Origin: Saccharopolyspora hirsuta
GTDB lineage: Bacteria > Actinomycetota > Actinomycetes > Mycobacteriales > Pseudonocardiaceae
Direction of reading: 5' to 3'
DNA: 64,000 nucleotides
NCBI RefSeq assembly: GCF_008630535.1
Contig: NZ_VWPH01000019.1
Coordinates: 1-64,000 of the forward strand
The notes beneath the pieces were generated by a model. It did not search any database. It was not told the origin of the DNA and worked only from the letters and a program-made list of their open reading frames with translations. Positions 23,196-31,601 of the stretch are shown here, piece after piece. Each line of letters begins with the position of its first letter. Within the stretch, counting starts at the first letter, position 1. Made by a program: the position numbers and the translations under genes.

Positions 23196-25718
23196 TCAGG
23201 TGCGGCGGTCGAAGCCGAGGACGATCTCGACGCGGGAGGCGTAGCCGAGCTTGGCGAGGATCTTCGACACGTGGGAGTCGACCGTGCGGACCGACACGAT
23301 CAGCCGCTCGGCGACCTCCCGGTTGGTCAGGCCCTGCGCGACCAGTTCGGCGACGCGGTGCTCGGCCGCGGTGAGGCTGTCCCAGCCGTGCTTGGGCCTG
23401 CGGCGTGGTCCGGTCGCTCCGCGGCGGACGCCGAAGGCGCGCAGCTCGGCGTCGGCGCGCTGGATCTCGCCGGTGGCGGTCAGCGCCGTATAGCGCTCGA
23501 TCGCGGTCCGGTAGGCGGCTCGGGCGTCGGCCGACCTGCCGGAAGCGGCGAGCACCTTCGCCGCGTCCTCCGCCGCCCTGGCGGCGATGATCCGGAGACC
23601 GTCCTCGGCGAACTCCTGGGCCGCGGCCAGCAGCACGTCGACGTCGCTGTCGATCAGGCCCTGGCAGTACATGAGGGCGCCGCGTTCGCCGAGCGAGTCC
23701 CCGGCGCTGAGCTCCCGCATCTGCGCCACCAGCCGTTCGGCGAGCTCCCGGTCGCCACCGGCCATCGCGATGCGCACCAGCCGGGTGCCGACGGTGGCGA
23801 CCGCGTGCGAGTGGTGCACGCCCACCTCACCGTTGGCGAGCTTGCGCACGATCTCCAGGGAGCGCTGCGAATCGCCCTCGGCATCGGCGAGGAACGCTTG
23901 CGCCAGCGCGGTGATCTGCTCGTAGAACAGGGCGATCCCGCGAGGTGCCACGCCTTCGGCGAGCTCGATGTGCGCGCGGGCGGCGGGCAGGTCGCCGCGG
24001 TGCACCAGGATCGTGGCCGCGATGCCGTGCAGCGGGCCCTCGAAGCTGTGCAGGTCGGGCAGCTCGGTGGCGGCCTCGATTTCGCCGAGGGCCTCGTCCC
24101 AGCGCCCGTTGTTGAACAGGGCCAGCGCCGCGATGGTGTGCAACCAGACCACGATGCCCACCCCCAGCTCGCGGGCGAGCGGCCGGGCCTGCTCGACGGT
24201 GTCCAGCGCGGCCGGATCGTGGCGCAGGTCCTGGACGACCGCGCGCAGCATGCGCGACATGATCCACTGGCCGTTCTCGGCGAACTCGGTCTCCAGCAGC
24301 GCGTCGACCCGGTCCAGCTGCTCCAGCGCGCCGGTGAGGTCCCGCAGCACCATTCGGCGGGTGGCGTCGATGTTGAGCAGGCACTGCGCCACGACGGGGT
24401 GGGTGGCGCCGTCCGGGTCGACCGCCTGGACCGCGCTCTCCGCCCCGGCCAGGTCGCCGGAGAGCAGGCAGGCGGTGGCGGCGAGCACCGCCAGTCGCGG
24501 GGGCAGCTCACCGTGCTCGCGCTCGGCGTCCAGGATCGCGGCCGCTCCGGTGAGGTCCATCTCGCCGATGCGGATCAGGGTGAGCACCGCCCGGAACCGG
24601 TGCCGGACCGGTGGTTCCGGGTCTGCGATCAGACCGCCGGTGGCGGTGCGCTGCGCGGCGTCGAGCTGTCCCGACCACAGCTGCGCTTCGGCGAGCGCGG
24701 CGCGCAGCGGGTGCAGGCTCGGATCGCCGGGCGAGGGCCGGGAAACCGCGCGCTCCAGCAGGTCCACCACGGCGGGCGTCGGCTTGCCGGACAGCTGCTC
24801 GGCGTGTTCGCAGAGCCACGCGGCGGTCCACGGCTCCACCGGCGTGTGCACGAGCTGTTCGGCAACGACTTCCGGAGGCGCGCCCCGGTCGATCAGCGCG
24901 CGGGCCGCGGAGCCGCGAAGTCCCGCCGATTTCGCTGCCAGCGCTTGGCGCACCACTGCGTGCCGAAGGCTCACCAGCCCGTGCTCCTCCGCAGCGAGTC
25001 CGAGCGCGGCCAGCCGCTCGACACCGGTCAGCACGTCCACCGGGTCTGATCCGGCCGCGGCGGCCAGTTCCTCCACCGAAGCGGGATCGCCGAGAACAGC
25101 GGCGAAGCGCAGCAGCGCGGCGTCCTCCCCGGCCAGCTCGGTCACCCACGCGGTCACCGCTGAGGCGCGGTCGTCCGCGGCGAGCAGCGACAGGAGCCGC
25201 GGATTGCCGCCCGCGCCCGCGGCGAGCTGCCGCAACGACTCCGGTGGGGGCCCGCCCGCCAGCTCGGCGAGCACGGCGTCGACCGCGCTGCCGTCCAGCG
25301 GCGGCAGGTCGTGCGTGGTGGCGAGCCGGTCGAGGCGGGCGAATCGCGCTGGCACTGCGCCGGGATGTCGTCCGGCGACGACCAGCAAGGACCGGCCGTC
25401 CAGCTCGTCGGCGAGGTCGTGCAGCGCCAGCACCGTCGCGTCGTCGGCCAGGTGCAGGTCGTCGATGACGACCACACCGGCCTCCGGCCACTCCGGCGTC
25501 CCGACGGACAGCGCTGTGCGGCCGTGCGGTGGCAGCACGGCGATCCGCTTCGTCGGCAGCCCGGCGGCCCGCATCTGCGCCAGGTGGGCGTCCAGCAGGG
25601 TGGACAGGCCGAGGCCGGGATCGGCGCGCACCACGACGAGGCGGCCGCACCCGTCCTGCGCGGCGGCCGCAGCGTTGGCGAGCAGCCGCAGCGACTCGTC
25701 CCGACCGTGAATGCCCAC
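23196..25718 (-). CDS. LAL-type LuxR transcriptional regulator with degenerate P-loop
   Basis: An 840-residue large ATP-binding LuxR-type (LAL/MalT-like) regulator. The N-terminal ATPase has a Walker A-like 'ADPGLGLST' at residues 32-40, in which the usual Lys of GKS/T is Leu38, and a good Walker B 'VVVIDDL' at 82-88. A long helical TPR-like middle follows. The C-terminal LuxR/GerE helix-turn-helix is canonical: 'LTAAEHRVAELVAQGLTNRE' and 'SVRTVDSHVSKILAKLGYAS'. LAL proteins usually activate pathway clusters on ligand binding. It starts with GTG after GGGGG. It lies upstream of the type VII island on the same strand and may regulate it; that link is only positional. Confidence 0.85.
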   Translation of the reverse strand: MGIHGRDESLRLLANAAAAAQDGCGRLVVVRADPGLGLSTLLDAHLAQMRAAGLPTKRIAVLPPHGRTALSVGTPEWPEAGVVVIDDLHLADDATVLALHDLADELDGRSLLVVAGRHPGAVPARFARLDRLATTHDLPPLDGSAVDAVLAELAGGPPPESLRQLAAGAGGNPRLLSLLAADDRASAVTAWVTELAGEDAALLRFAAVLGDPASVEELAAAAGSDPVDVLTGVERLAALGLAAEEHGLVSLRHAVVRQALAAKSAGLRGSAARALIDRGAPPEVVAEQLVHTPVEPWTAAWLCEHAEQLSGKPTPAVVDLLERAVSRPSPGDPSLHPLRAALAEAQLWSGQLDAAQRTATGGLIADPEPPVRHRFRAVLTLIRIGEMDLTGAAAILDAEREHGELPPRLAVLAATACLLSGDLAGAESAVQAVDPDGATHPVVAQCLLNIDATRRMVLRDLTGALEQLDRVDALLETEFAENGQWIMSRMLRAVVQDLRHDPAALDTVEQARPLARELGVGIVVWLHTIAALALFNNGRWDEALGEIEAATELPDLHSFEGPLHGIAATILVHRGDLPAARAHIELAEGVAPRGIALFYEQITALAQAFLADAEGDSQRSLEIVRKLANGEVGVHHSHAVATVGTRLVRIAMAGGDRELAERLVAQMRELSAGDSLGERGALMYCQGLIDSDVDVLLAAAQEFAEDGLRIIAARAAEDAAKVLAASGRSADARAAYRTAIERYTALTATGEIQRADAELRAFGVRRGATGPRRRPKHGWDSLTAAEHRVAELVAQGLTNREVAERLIVSVRTVDSHVSKILAKLGYASRVEIVLGFDRRT

Positions 25719-25872
25719 CGCGAGCCCCCAAATCTTGAGACCGGGGCGAGCTTAGAGCAACCGGCCGGTCCGCTTCGGCGGATTGGTGGAACTGGTTCCG
25801 AGATCGCAGCAGGGCACGAGGTGTCCACAGAGGATTGGTCTGGTCGCGGGTGCGGGGAAACCCGCAGGTCGA

Positions 25873-25904
25873 CCGGTCCCCGCCCGCGCGCGGACGGGGA
25901 CCGG
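25873..25904 (-). terminator. Hairpin terminator of the trypsin gene
   Basis: CCGGTCCCCG pairs perfectly with CGGGGACCGG, with the inner CCGCG/CGCGG able to extend the stem. It begins eight bases past the protease stop codon. Confidence 0.75.
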
Positions 25905-25911
25905 AGGTGGA

Positions 25912-26790
25912 TCAGCCGATCACGCTGTCGATCCAGCCGCGGAAGTGCCCGACGCTGGTGTAGATGTCGGGGGACTCGCCGCAGACCGAGCCGACGCCGC
26001 GGCTGTCCACGCCGACGACCTGCCAGCCGTCGCCCTCCCGGGCCAGCAGCGGCGAACCCGAGTCGCCGCCGCACGGGCCGCGGACGCCCTCCGGGTTGTC
26101 GGTGCAGACGTCGCCGTCGCGGATGCCCCACGAGTCGTCGCCCGCGTCGGCCGCGCACTTCGGCGTGCTGGGCGGGATGATCGCGGTGTCCAGCTGCTGG
26201 AGCTGGGTCGGGAGCTTGTTCGGGTCGCCCTTGTCGTCGTTGGAGATGTAGCCCCAACCGATCTGGCGGACCGCGGTGCCCGGCTCGGTGAGCTCGTCGG
26301 CCATCGGCGCGGGTGCCTGGTCGCTCGGCGCGTCCAGGCGCATCAGCGCGACGTCGTCGCCCTCGGAGCGATCCGGCAGCGCCTGGTAGTCCGGGTGCAC
26401 CACGATCTCCCGGATCTTGGCCACGCTGCCGCCGGTGGTGCGGTCGGTGGAACCGATCCGCACGTGGAACATCGCCGGGTCCAGCACGACCGGCTTGCCG
26501 TCCGGGCTTTCCTGCGTGACGCAGTGCGCCGCGGTCACGACCCACTCGGGGCTGATCAGCGCGCCGCCGCAGCGGTGGGAGTCCGGGTTCCCGTCGCGCT
26601 CGTACTGCAGCGAGGTCATGAACGAGTAGGTCTGGTCGGCGGGGGAACCGCCGATGATGTAGGGCGTCACACCGCCCTCGGGCTGATCGGCGTGCGCCGT
26701 GCCGAAGCTGGCGAATGCGCCGACCGCGGCCACCGCCGCCAACGCCGCGGTCCGCTTGCGCGACCGCGGCACCCGTAATTTCTCGACCAT
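25912..26790 (-). CDS. Secreted trypsin-like serine protease (chymotrypsin clan)
   Basis: A 292-residue exported protease. A twin-basic leader ('RSRKR') and hydrophobic core end near 'AHA' (about residue 34). A short propeptide leads to 'YIIGGSPADQTYSF', the typical zymogen cleavage site (before IIGG). The triad is clear: His in 'VVTAAHCVT', Asp in 'GDDVALMRLD', Ser in 'PCGGDSGSPLL'. Paired Cys residues (RCGGALIS...HC, CTD...CGGD, VCGES) suggest three disulfides. The ATG has GGAGG nine bases upstream. It is monocistronic, with its own terminator. Confidence 0.93.
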   Translation of the reverse strand: MVEKLRVPRSRKRTAALAAVAAVGAFASFGTAHADQPEGGVTPYIIGGSPADQTYSFMTSLQYERDGNPDSHRCGGALISPEWVVTAAHCVTQESPDGKPVVLDPAMFHVRIGSTDRTTGGSVAKIREIVVHPDYQALPDRSEGDDVALMRLDAPSDQAPAPMADELTEPGTAVRQIGWGYISNDDKGDPNKLPTQLQQLDTAIIPPSTPKCAADAGDDSWGIRDGDVCTDNPEGVRGPCGGDSGSPLLAREGDGWQVVGVDSRGVGSVCGESPDIYTSVGHFRGWIDSVIG

Positions 26791-26855
26791 TGCTGGTGTC
26801 CTCCATCGTCACCTGCCCGAAGATCACGGGCATTGTTGATCAAGGTAGCCGAGAC

Positions 26856-26870
26856 CTCCGACATTCGGAG
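26856..26870. promoter_or_regulatory. Short perfect dyad upstream of the trypsin gene
   Basis: CTCCGA-CAT-TCGGAG, 6-bp arms with a 3-base centre, about 70 bases upstream of the protease ATG. A possible -10 (TACCTT on the minus strand, 26842-26847) places the dyad over the -35 region, so it could be an operator. A small hairpin is the alternative. Confidence 0.35.
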
Positions 26871-26973
26871 AGCTCGCCGACCCGGTGAAAGCCGCGAAGC
26901 GACAACGGGTTTGGTGGGGAGGAACGCGATTTCGGCTGAACGGACCACCGTTCCGGCGGCTGTTCGGCGGATT

Positions 26974-27014
26974 CCGGGGCGGGGTGGCGGGCCGGGATCA
27001 CCACCCCGCCCCGG
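26974..27014 (-). terminator. Hairpin terminator of the C15-like gene
   Basis: A perfect 14-bp inverted repeat, CCGGGGCGGGGTGG / CCACCCCGCCCCGG, located just past the stop of the peptidase C15-like gene. Confidence 0.82.
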
Positions 27015-27018
27015 GGGA

Positions 27019-28344
27019 TCACATCGACGGTGCGGGGACGCGGCCGGTGCGGTCGCGCGGGGTCCTCGCCACGGGGCCGGTGGGGTCGTCCTCCGCCGTG
27101 GCCGCGACCGCCACGATCGCCCTGACCTGGGTGACGATGTCCTGCAGGTCGCGGGTGAAGACCGGGTCCACGACCGCGTCGCCGTTGTCCGGGGCGAAGG
27201 CGAGCACCGGGGTGTGCACGTGCCCGCCGCGCAGGTCCGCGCCGACCGCGTCGCGCAGCAGGGTCGTGCGGTAGGCGATCTCGTTGGACAGGTAGCTGCC
27301 GCCACCGCCCGCGCGCGCCGCCGAGCCCGGGGTCGGGCCGTCCGGGCGCACCACGGGCTCGGTCTGCCCGGCCGGGATCTCGGTCACCTCGGTGTTGTGG
27401 AACACCGGGTAGCGGCCGGTCTCGGCGCGCACGATGGCCGCGTAGGCCTGGGTCGTCGGCACGAACTCCGGCGGCGGTTCGACGGTCGGGACGCCCGGCG
27501 GGATTTCGGTGACGCCGTCGCGCTGCTCGCCGTTGTTGTCCACCCCGGTGTGCCAGCGGCCGTTCCAGTGCTCGACGTCGAACTGCTCCGGGCGGCCCTG
27601 GCTGACGGTGGCGAACACGTCGACCTGGTCGGGCCCGGGCCGCAGGTGCGGCAGGAAGGTCTGCTCGACCATGCCCCGCTCGAAGGGCTTCCACAGCACC
27701 GGGAACATCGCCGCCTCGACCTGGACCGGCCCGGACCCGGTGTTGAGCACCGCGCCGTCGAGGGCGAGCGCGGACGCGCCGGAGGGGTTGCTGCGGCGGA
27801 TGTCGCCGTCCAGCTGGAACGGGTCGAAACCGCTGACCAGCACGCGCTTGATGCCGTCGCCGCGGGGGAAGCGCACGGAGGTCTGCCCGCGCGAGTGGCG
27901 CTCCAAGCTCCACAGCAGCTGGTCGCGCTGCTCGTCGGAGAGCTCGAACGACGGCGTCCACCGGCGCAGCGCCGTGGTCATGCCCAACCTCGCCCAGTAC
28001 AGCGGGCGGTCGTCGAAGGTCGGCAGGTCACCGGTGCCGCGCCCCTGGGCGCGGGCCACCGCGCGGTCCCAGAGCTGGTCGCCGCTGGAGCTGATCAGCC
28101 GCTCGGCGGCGGCCAGGTCGCCGACCTCGCACAGCGCCGCCGCGAACGCCGGGGCGACGTCGGCGAACCCGCCCCTGGCCAGCAGTTCCTGCGGCACGGG
28201 CCCGGGGAGCCGTTGCTCCTCGACGGTCAGCGGGCGGGTCGGATCGGCGCAATCGGGAGCTGCCTGCGCCGGGACTGGGGCGAGCAGCGCGAGGCTTGCC
28301 GAGGCGATCGCGCAGGCGATGCTGCGGCGGACCGGTGGACGCAC
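27019..28344 (-). CDS. Exported pyroglutamyl-peptidase-like (C15 fold) protein, Cys replaced by Ser
   Basis: A 441-residue exported protein: signal peptide at about residues 1-27 (ending 'PAQA|APD'), a ~110-residue N-terminal helical region, then a C15-like domain. 'RVLVSGFDPF' and 'SNPSGASALALDG' match the start of pyroglutamyl peptidase I. The block that carries the catalytic Cys in C15 ('YxCN...Y') reads 'GGSYLSNEIAYRTTLL' here, with Ser353 at the Cys position; His375/His377 in 'GGHVHTP' occupy the catalytic-His region. It may be a serine variant or a non-catalytic paralogue. The start is GTG at 28344 with AAGGAGG six bases upstream. The length is twice the usual ~215 residues. Confidence 0.75.
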   Translation of the reverse strand: MRPPVRRSIACAIASASLALLAPVPAQAAPDCADPTRPLTVEEQRLPGPVPQELLARGGFADVAPAFAAALCEVGDLAAAERLISSSGDQLWDRAVARAQGRGTGDLPTFDDRPLYWARLGMTTALRRWTPSFELSDEQRDQLLWSLERHSRGQTSVRFPRGDGIKRVLVSGFDPFQLDGDIRRSNPSGASALALDGAVLNTGSGPVQVEAAMFPVLWKPFERGMVEQTFLPHLRPGPDQVDVFATVSQGRPEQFDVEHWNGRWHTGVDNNGEQRDGVTEIPPGVPTVEPPPEFVPTTQAYAAIVRAETGRYPVFHNTEVTEIPAGQTEPVVRPDGPTPGSAARAGGGGSYLSNEIAYRTTLLRDAVGADLRGGHVHTPVLAFAPDNGDAVVDPVFTRDLQDIVTQVRAIVAVAATAEDDPTGPVARTPRDRTGRVPAPSM

Positions 28345-28550
28345 GTGAGTCCTCCTTGGTGCGGTGGTGCGAGGACCACATTCGACCGCACCGGACCTGC
28401 TCCGGGCCAGCGCTTGACCGCAATTCGTCAGTCCACACCGGACAGCGGATCGAAGCCGTACCGGTTCCCAGTCGAGGACGATGCGGGCGAGTTCGCCCCG
28501 GCCCGCGCACACCGGTGGCAGCGGGCGGGAGAGCGGTGTGCATGGCGGGA

Positions 28551-29366
28551 TCAGGCCTTCCTGTGCAGACCGGGGTCCCCGGCCGGGGTGCTGAAGCGGG
28601 CGGCGGTCCGGGCCGGGGCGTCCGCGTCCGCCTGGATCCACGGCACGACCTTGAAGTCGGACACCAGCTCGTCCGGGGTGAGCGCGCAGCGCACGTAGCC
28701 GCGGCGGCCGTCGTAGAGCTTGACGCACGGGTGCTGCAACCAGTCCTCGGTGTAGTCGTCGGTCGGCGCGCCGTCGCCGTCGGAGGCGATCGAGGTGCAG
28801 ATCAGCTCGACCCCGACGGTGCGCGAGGCCGGGTCGGCGAAGTCGGCCTTGAGCTCGGCGGCGACGTGCTTGTGGATGTCCCCGGTGAGCACCACCGGGT
28901 TGCTGGTGCGCTGCATCGCCTCGATGAGCCGCCGCCGCGCGGCCGGGTAGCCGTCCCACTGGCCAACGCGATCTTCGGTGATCGCGGCGACCGCGACGCC
29001 GTTGGCCACGAAGTTCCACGTCGCCGGGGAACCGGACATCCCGCCGTAGAGCCACTCCTCCTGCTCGCGGCCGAGCATCGTGCGCGCCTCGGCGTGCTGC
29101 TCGGCGGGGTCGGCGGGAACCGGGTCGCGGTGCTGCCGGGTGTCCAGGACGTTGAACCGCGCCAGCGATCCGACGTCGAAGCGCCGGTGCACCCGGCCGT
29201 CCGGGCCTTCCGGCAGCGCGTCCAGCGACAGCGGCAGGTGCTCGTAGAAGGCCCGGTAGGCGGCCGCGCGGCGGTGCCGGAAGTGCGCCGGGGAGATGCT
29301 GCAGCGCGACCGGTCCGCGCCGTAGCCGGTGGCCGAAAAATCGGTTGGTACCCGGGCACGTTGTTC
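28551..29366 (-). pseudogene. 5'-truncated PhoD-type alkaline phosphatase relic
   Basis: The frame encodes the C-terminal half of a PhoD-like metallophosphatase. It begins at 'AHFRHRRAAAYRAFYEHLPL', continues through 'RRFDVGSLARFNVLDTRQHR', and keeps the late metal motif 'VVLTGDIHKHVAAEL'. Reading upstream in frame, codons run to a TAG at 29367-29369 with no signal peptide, no N-terminal PhoD domain and none of the early metal ligands. About 300 residues are missing relative to PhoD. The break falls where the divergent GNAT gene and its promoter begin. A GTG at 29192 could start a 213-residue product, but it would lack the active centre. Confidence 0.8.
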
Positions 29367-29373
29367 CTACGGT
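29345..29373 (+). promoter_or_regulatory. Promoter of the GNAT gene (leaderless type)
   Basis: TTGGTA (29345-29350), a 17-base spacer and TACGGT (29368-29373), seven bases before the GTG start at 29381. The spacing fits a vegetative promoter giving a leaderless mRNA; no ribosome site is visible. Confidence 0.6.
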
Positions 29374-29380
29374 TGACGCC

Positions 29381-29815
29381 GTGGAGCAGAAGGTGATCAT
29401 CCGGCGGTACCGGCCGGCTGACGAGGAAGCGGTGGTCGACCTGTGGTCGCGCGCCGTCAAGATCGCGCACCCGTTCATCGAGGGGGAGGGCGAGGGCGAG
29501 CGGGCTCGCAAGATGCGCGAGGTCTACCTGGTCGAAGCGGACAACTGGGTGGCGGAGGCCTCGGGGCGGGTCGTCGGGCTGCTCGGCCTGCTCGGCGCCG
29601 AGATCGGCGGCCTCTTCGTCGCGCCGGAGGCGCAGGGCCGCGGCGTCGGCCGGGCGCTCGTGGAACACGCGGTGAGCCTGCACGGCGAGGTCACGTTGGA
29701 GGTCTACGAGCAGAACCTGCGGGCTCGGCGCTTCTACGAGCTGGTCGGCTTCACCGAGCAGGGGCGGCGACCGGACGAGGAGACCGGCCACACCATGATC
29801 AGCCTGCGCCGCTAG
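29381..29815 (+). CDS. GNAT-family N-acetyltransferase
   Basis: A 144-residue acetyltransferase. The acetyl-CoA-binding signature is 'APEAQGRGVGRALVEHAV' (Q/RxxGxG/A form) near residue 80, and 'EVYEQNLRARRFYELVGF' is the usual GNAT motif B. The GTG at 29381 is preceded by a promoter at leaderless spacing, which decides the start. The substrate is unknown. It is divergent from the phoD relic and convergent with the LacI regulator, stopping four bases from the latter's stop. Confidence 0.85.
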   Translation: MEQKVIIRRYRPADEEAVVDLWSRAVKIAHPFIEGEGEGERARKMREVYLVEADNWVAEASGRVVGLLGLLGAEIGGLFVAPEAQGRGVGRALVEHAVSLHGEVTLEVYEQNLRARRFYELVGFTEQGRRPDEETGHTMISLRR

Positions 29816-29818
29816 CGC

Positions 29819-30838
29819 TCACCGCCGACGGGGGCGGCGGCGCGGTGCGGCGACCGAGCCCCGGACCTTCGGCTCGGGGGCGATCAGCTTGCGGCGGCTG
29901 CGGCGGTTCTCGTCGACCGCCTTGAGCACGCGCTGCACCACCGCGTCCACCACCGCCTGCACGTCCCAGCGGTAGGTGGACAGCGCCGGGGTCAGCAGGC
30001 GGGACACCGGGTGGTCGTCGTAGCCGAGCACCGACAGGTCGGCGGGGATGGCCAGACCGAGGTCGCGCGCGGCTTCGTAGACGCCGTAGGCCATCGAGTC
30101 GGTCAGGCAGAACACCGCGGTCGGCCGGGGTGGTTCGGCCAGCGCCCCGCGCGCCGTCTCGGCCGCCTCGGTGAGGTCGTTCGGGCACGCCACCACGCGC
30201 AGGTCCATGCCGAGGTCGCGCGCGACGTCCTCGACGATCTTCTCGGCGGGGCGCTGCCGCAGCAGCCGAGGACCCGGCGTGAGCACCAGCACGTCGCGGT
30301 GACCAGCGTCGGCGAGGGTGTTCAGCGCGTGGGTGACGCCCAGGGCGTTGTCGAAGACGACTTCGGCTGCGGTGGGGGCGCCCGGCAACGGGTCGCCGAT
30401 GGCCACGAGCATGGTGTGCTCGGTGGCGTGCGCCCAGTGCCGGGACGTCGGGTCGACCGGGATCGTGACCAGCGCGTCGACCCGCTGGTCCAGCAGGTTC
30501 TTGGTCAGCAGGACTTCCCGCTCCGGATCGGCGGCGGAGTCCATGAACAGCGCGTTGCGGTCCGCGGCGAGGAAGCTGCGGCCCAGCGTGGTGGCGAACT
30601 TCTGCTGCCACAGGTCCTCCAGCGAGCTGCACAGCACGCCGATCATGCCGGTGCGGCCGCTGGCCAGCGCGCGGGCGACGGGGTTGGCCTCGTAACCGAG
30701 CCGGTCGGCGGCCTCCCGCACGCGCTGCTGGGTCTCCGGGGGCACCTGCAGGCCGCGCAGCGCGTAGGACACCGCAGCGGGGGAGAGCCCCGTTTCCGCG
30801 GCGATGTCCTTGATGGTGGGGCGCTTGCGGCGTGGCAC
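29819..30838 (-). CDS. LacI-family transcriptional regulator
   Basis: A 339-residue LacI/GalR repressor. The N-terminal headpiece 'PTIKDIAAETGLSPAAVSYA' is a canonical HTH, with hinge helix 'NPVARALASGRTGMIGV'. A periplasmic-binding-protein-like effector domain follows ('VLGYDDHPVSRLLTP' near the end). The last ~15 residues are highly basic ('RRRPRRR'). The start is GTG at 30838. It is divergent from a cysteine-dioxygenase-like gene across 172 bases that contain two tandem TGAA-N4-TTCA sites, very probably its operators. The effector is unknown. Confidence 0.9.
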   Translation of the reverse strand: MPRRKRPTIKDIAAETGLSPAAVSYALRGLQVPPETQQRVREAADRLGYEANPVARALASGRTGMIGVLCSSLEDLWQQKFATTLGRSFLAADRNALFMDSAADPEREVLLTKNLLDQRVDALVTIPVDPTSRHWAHATEHTMLVAIGDPLPGAPTAAEVVFDNALGVTHALNTLADAGHRDVLVLTPGPRLLRQRPAEKIVEDVARDLGMDLRVVACPNDLTEAAETARGALAEPPRPTAVFCLTDSMAYGVYEAARDLGLAIPADLSVLGYDDHPVSRLLTPALSTYRWDVQAVVDAVVQRVLKAVDENRRSRRKLIAPEPKVRGSVAAPRRRPRRR

Positions 30839-30921
30839 CCGAAAAGCCTAAAGGATTGGTTCCGGGCTCGTTCTGCACAGCACCGGACCGGCTTGACCGG
30901 GGCATCGGTGATGCGGTTCAC

Positions 30922-30946
30922 TGAAGCCGTTCACTGAAACGCTTCA
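30922..30946. promoter_or_regulatory. Tandem LacI-type operators
   Basis: TGAAGCCGTTCA (30922-30933) and TGAAACGCTTCA (30935-30946) lie one base apart between the divergent lacI-type and dioxygenase-like genes. Both have TGAA/TTCA arms around a central CG-containing core, the style of LacI-family operators; the second departs from a perfect TGAAACGTTTCA palindrome by one base. Confidence 0.7.
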
Positions 30947-31010
30947 CGAGATGGCGGCGCCGGTCGGCGCGGCGTGCCCGGACCGGGCGCCGCTCCGGGA
31001 GGAGGCAACC

Positions 31011-31583
31011 GTGTTCAGCGAACCGATCGCGGTGCCCGCGCGGCGAATGCTCCCGGTGGCCCGATCTCTCGGCGAGTGGACGATCGACGCGCTCCCCGGC
31101 CGCATCCTCACCCCCGACGAGCTGCGCGGTGTGGTCTCGGACCTGGCGCTGCGGCCGGAGCGGTGGGAGCAGCACGTCGCGTTCCGCGACGAGAAGCGGC
31201 ACTACGCCTCGTTGCACCGCGACGACCACGTCGACGTGTGGTTGCTGTGCTGGACCCCGGTGAACGACACCGGGTGGCACGACCACGACGTCTCCTCGTT
31301 CGCGGTCGCGGTGGCCCGGGGCGCGCTGACCGAGCACAACCCGACCGCCGCCGGGCGCAGCGTGCGGACGGAGGTCCCGGCCGGTCACGTGTACGGCTCC
31401 GGCCCCGAGCACATCCACCGGCTGACCGGCAGAGCGTCCGAGAGCGTGTCGATCCACGCCTACTCGCCACCGCTGTGGCGGATGGGGCAGTACGCGATGG
31501 TCGACGGCGTGCTCCGGCGCATCTCCGTCTCCTACGCCGACGAGCTGCGGCCGGTCGGCGATTTCGCGAACTCCTCGCACTGA
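31011..31583 (+). CDS. Cysteine-dioxygenase-family cupin
   Basis: A 190-residue cupin of the cysteine dioxygenase type I family, mononuclear non-haem iron enzymes that oxidise thiols to sulfinates. The metal site is visible as 'GWHDHDVSSFAVAV' (two His) and 'GPEHIHRLTG' (third His). Cupin strands flank these. The GTG at 31011 follows GGAGGAGG with a five-base spacer and is preferred over an ATG at 30951 that has no ribosome site and abuts the operators. It lies 18 bases before an aromatic-lyase-fold gene, forming a two-gene operon under the LacI regulator. The true thiol substrate is unknown. Confidence 0.82.
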   Translation: MFSEPIAVPARRMLPVARSLGEWTIDALPGRILTPDELRGVVSDLALRPERWEQHVAFRDEKRHYASLHRDDHVDVWLLCWTPVNDTGWHDHDVSSFAVAVARGALTEHNPTAAGRSVRTEVPAGHVYGSGPEHIHRLTGRASESVSIHAYSPPLWRMGQYAMVDGVLRRISVSYADELRPVGDFANSSH

Positions 31584-31601
31584 TCCGGTTCGGGAGGAGC
31601 G

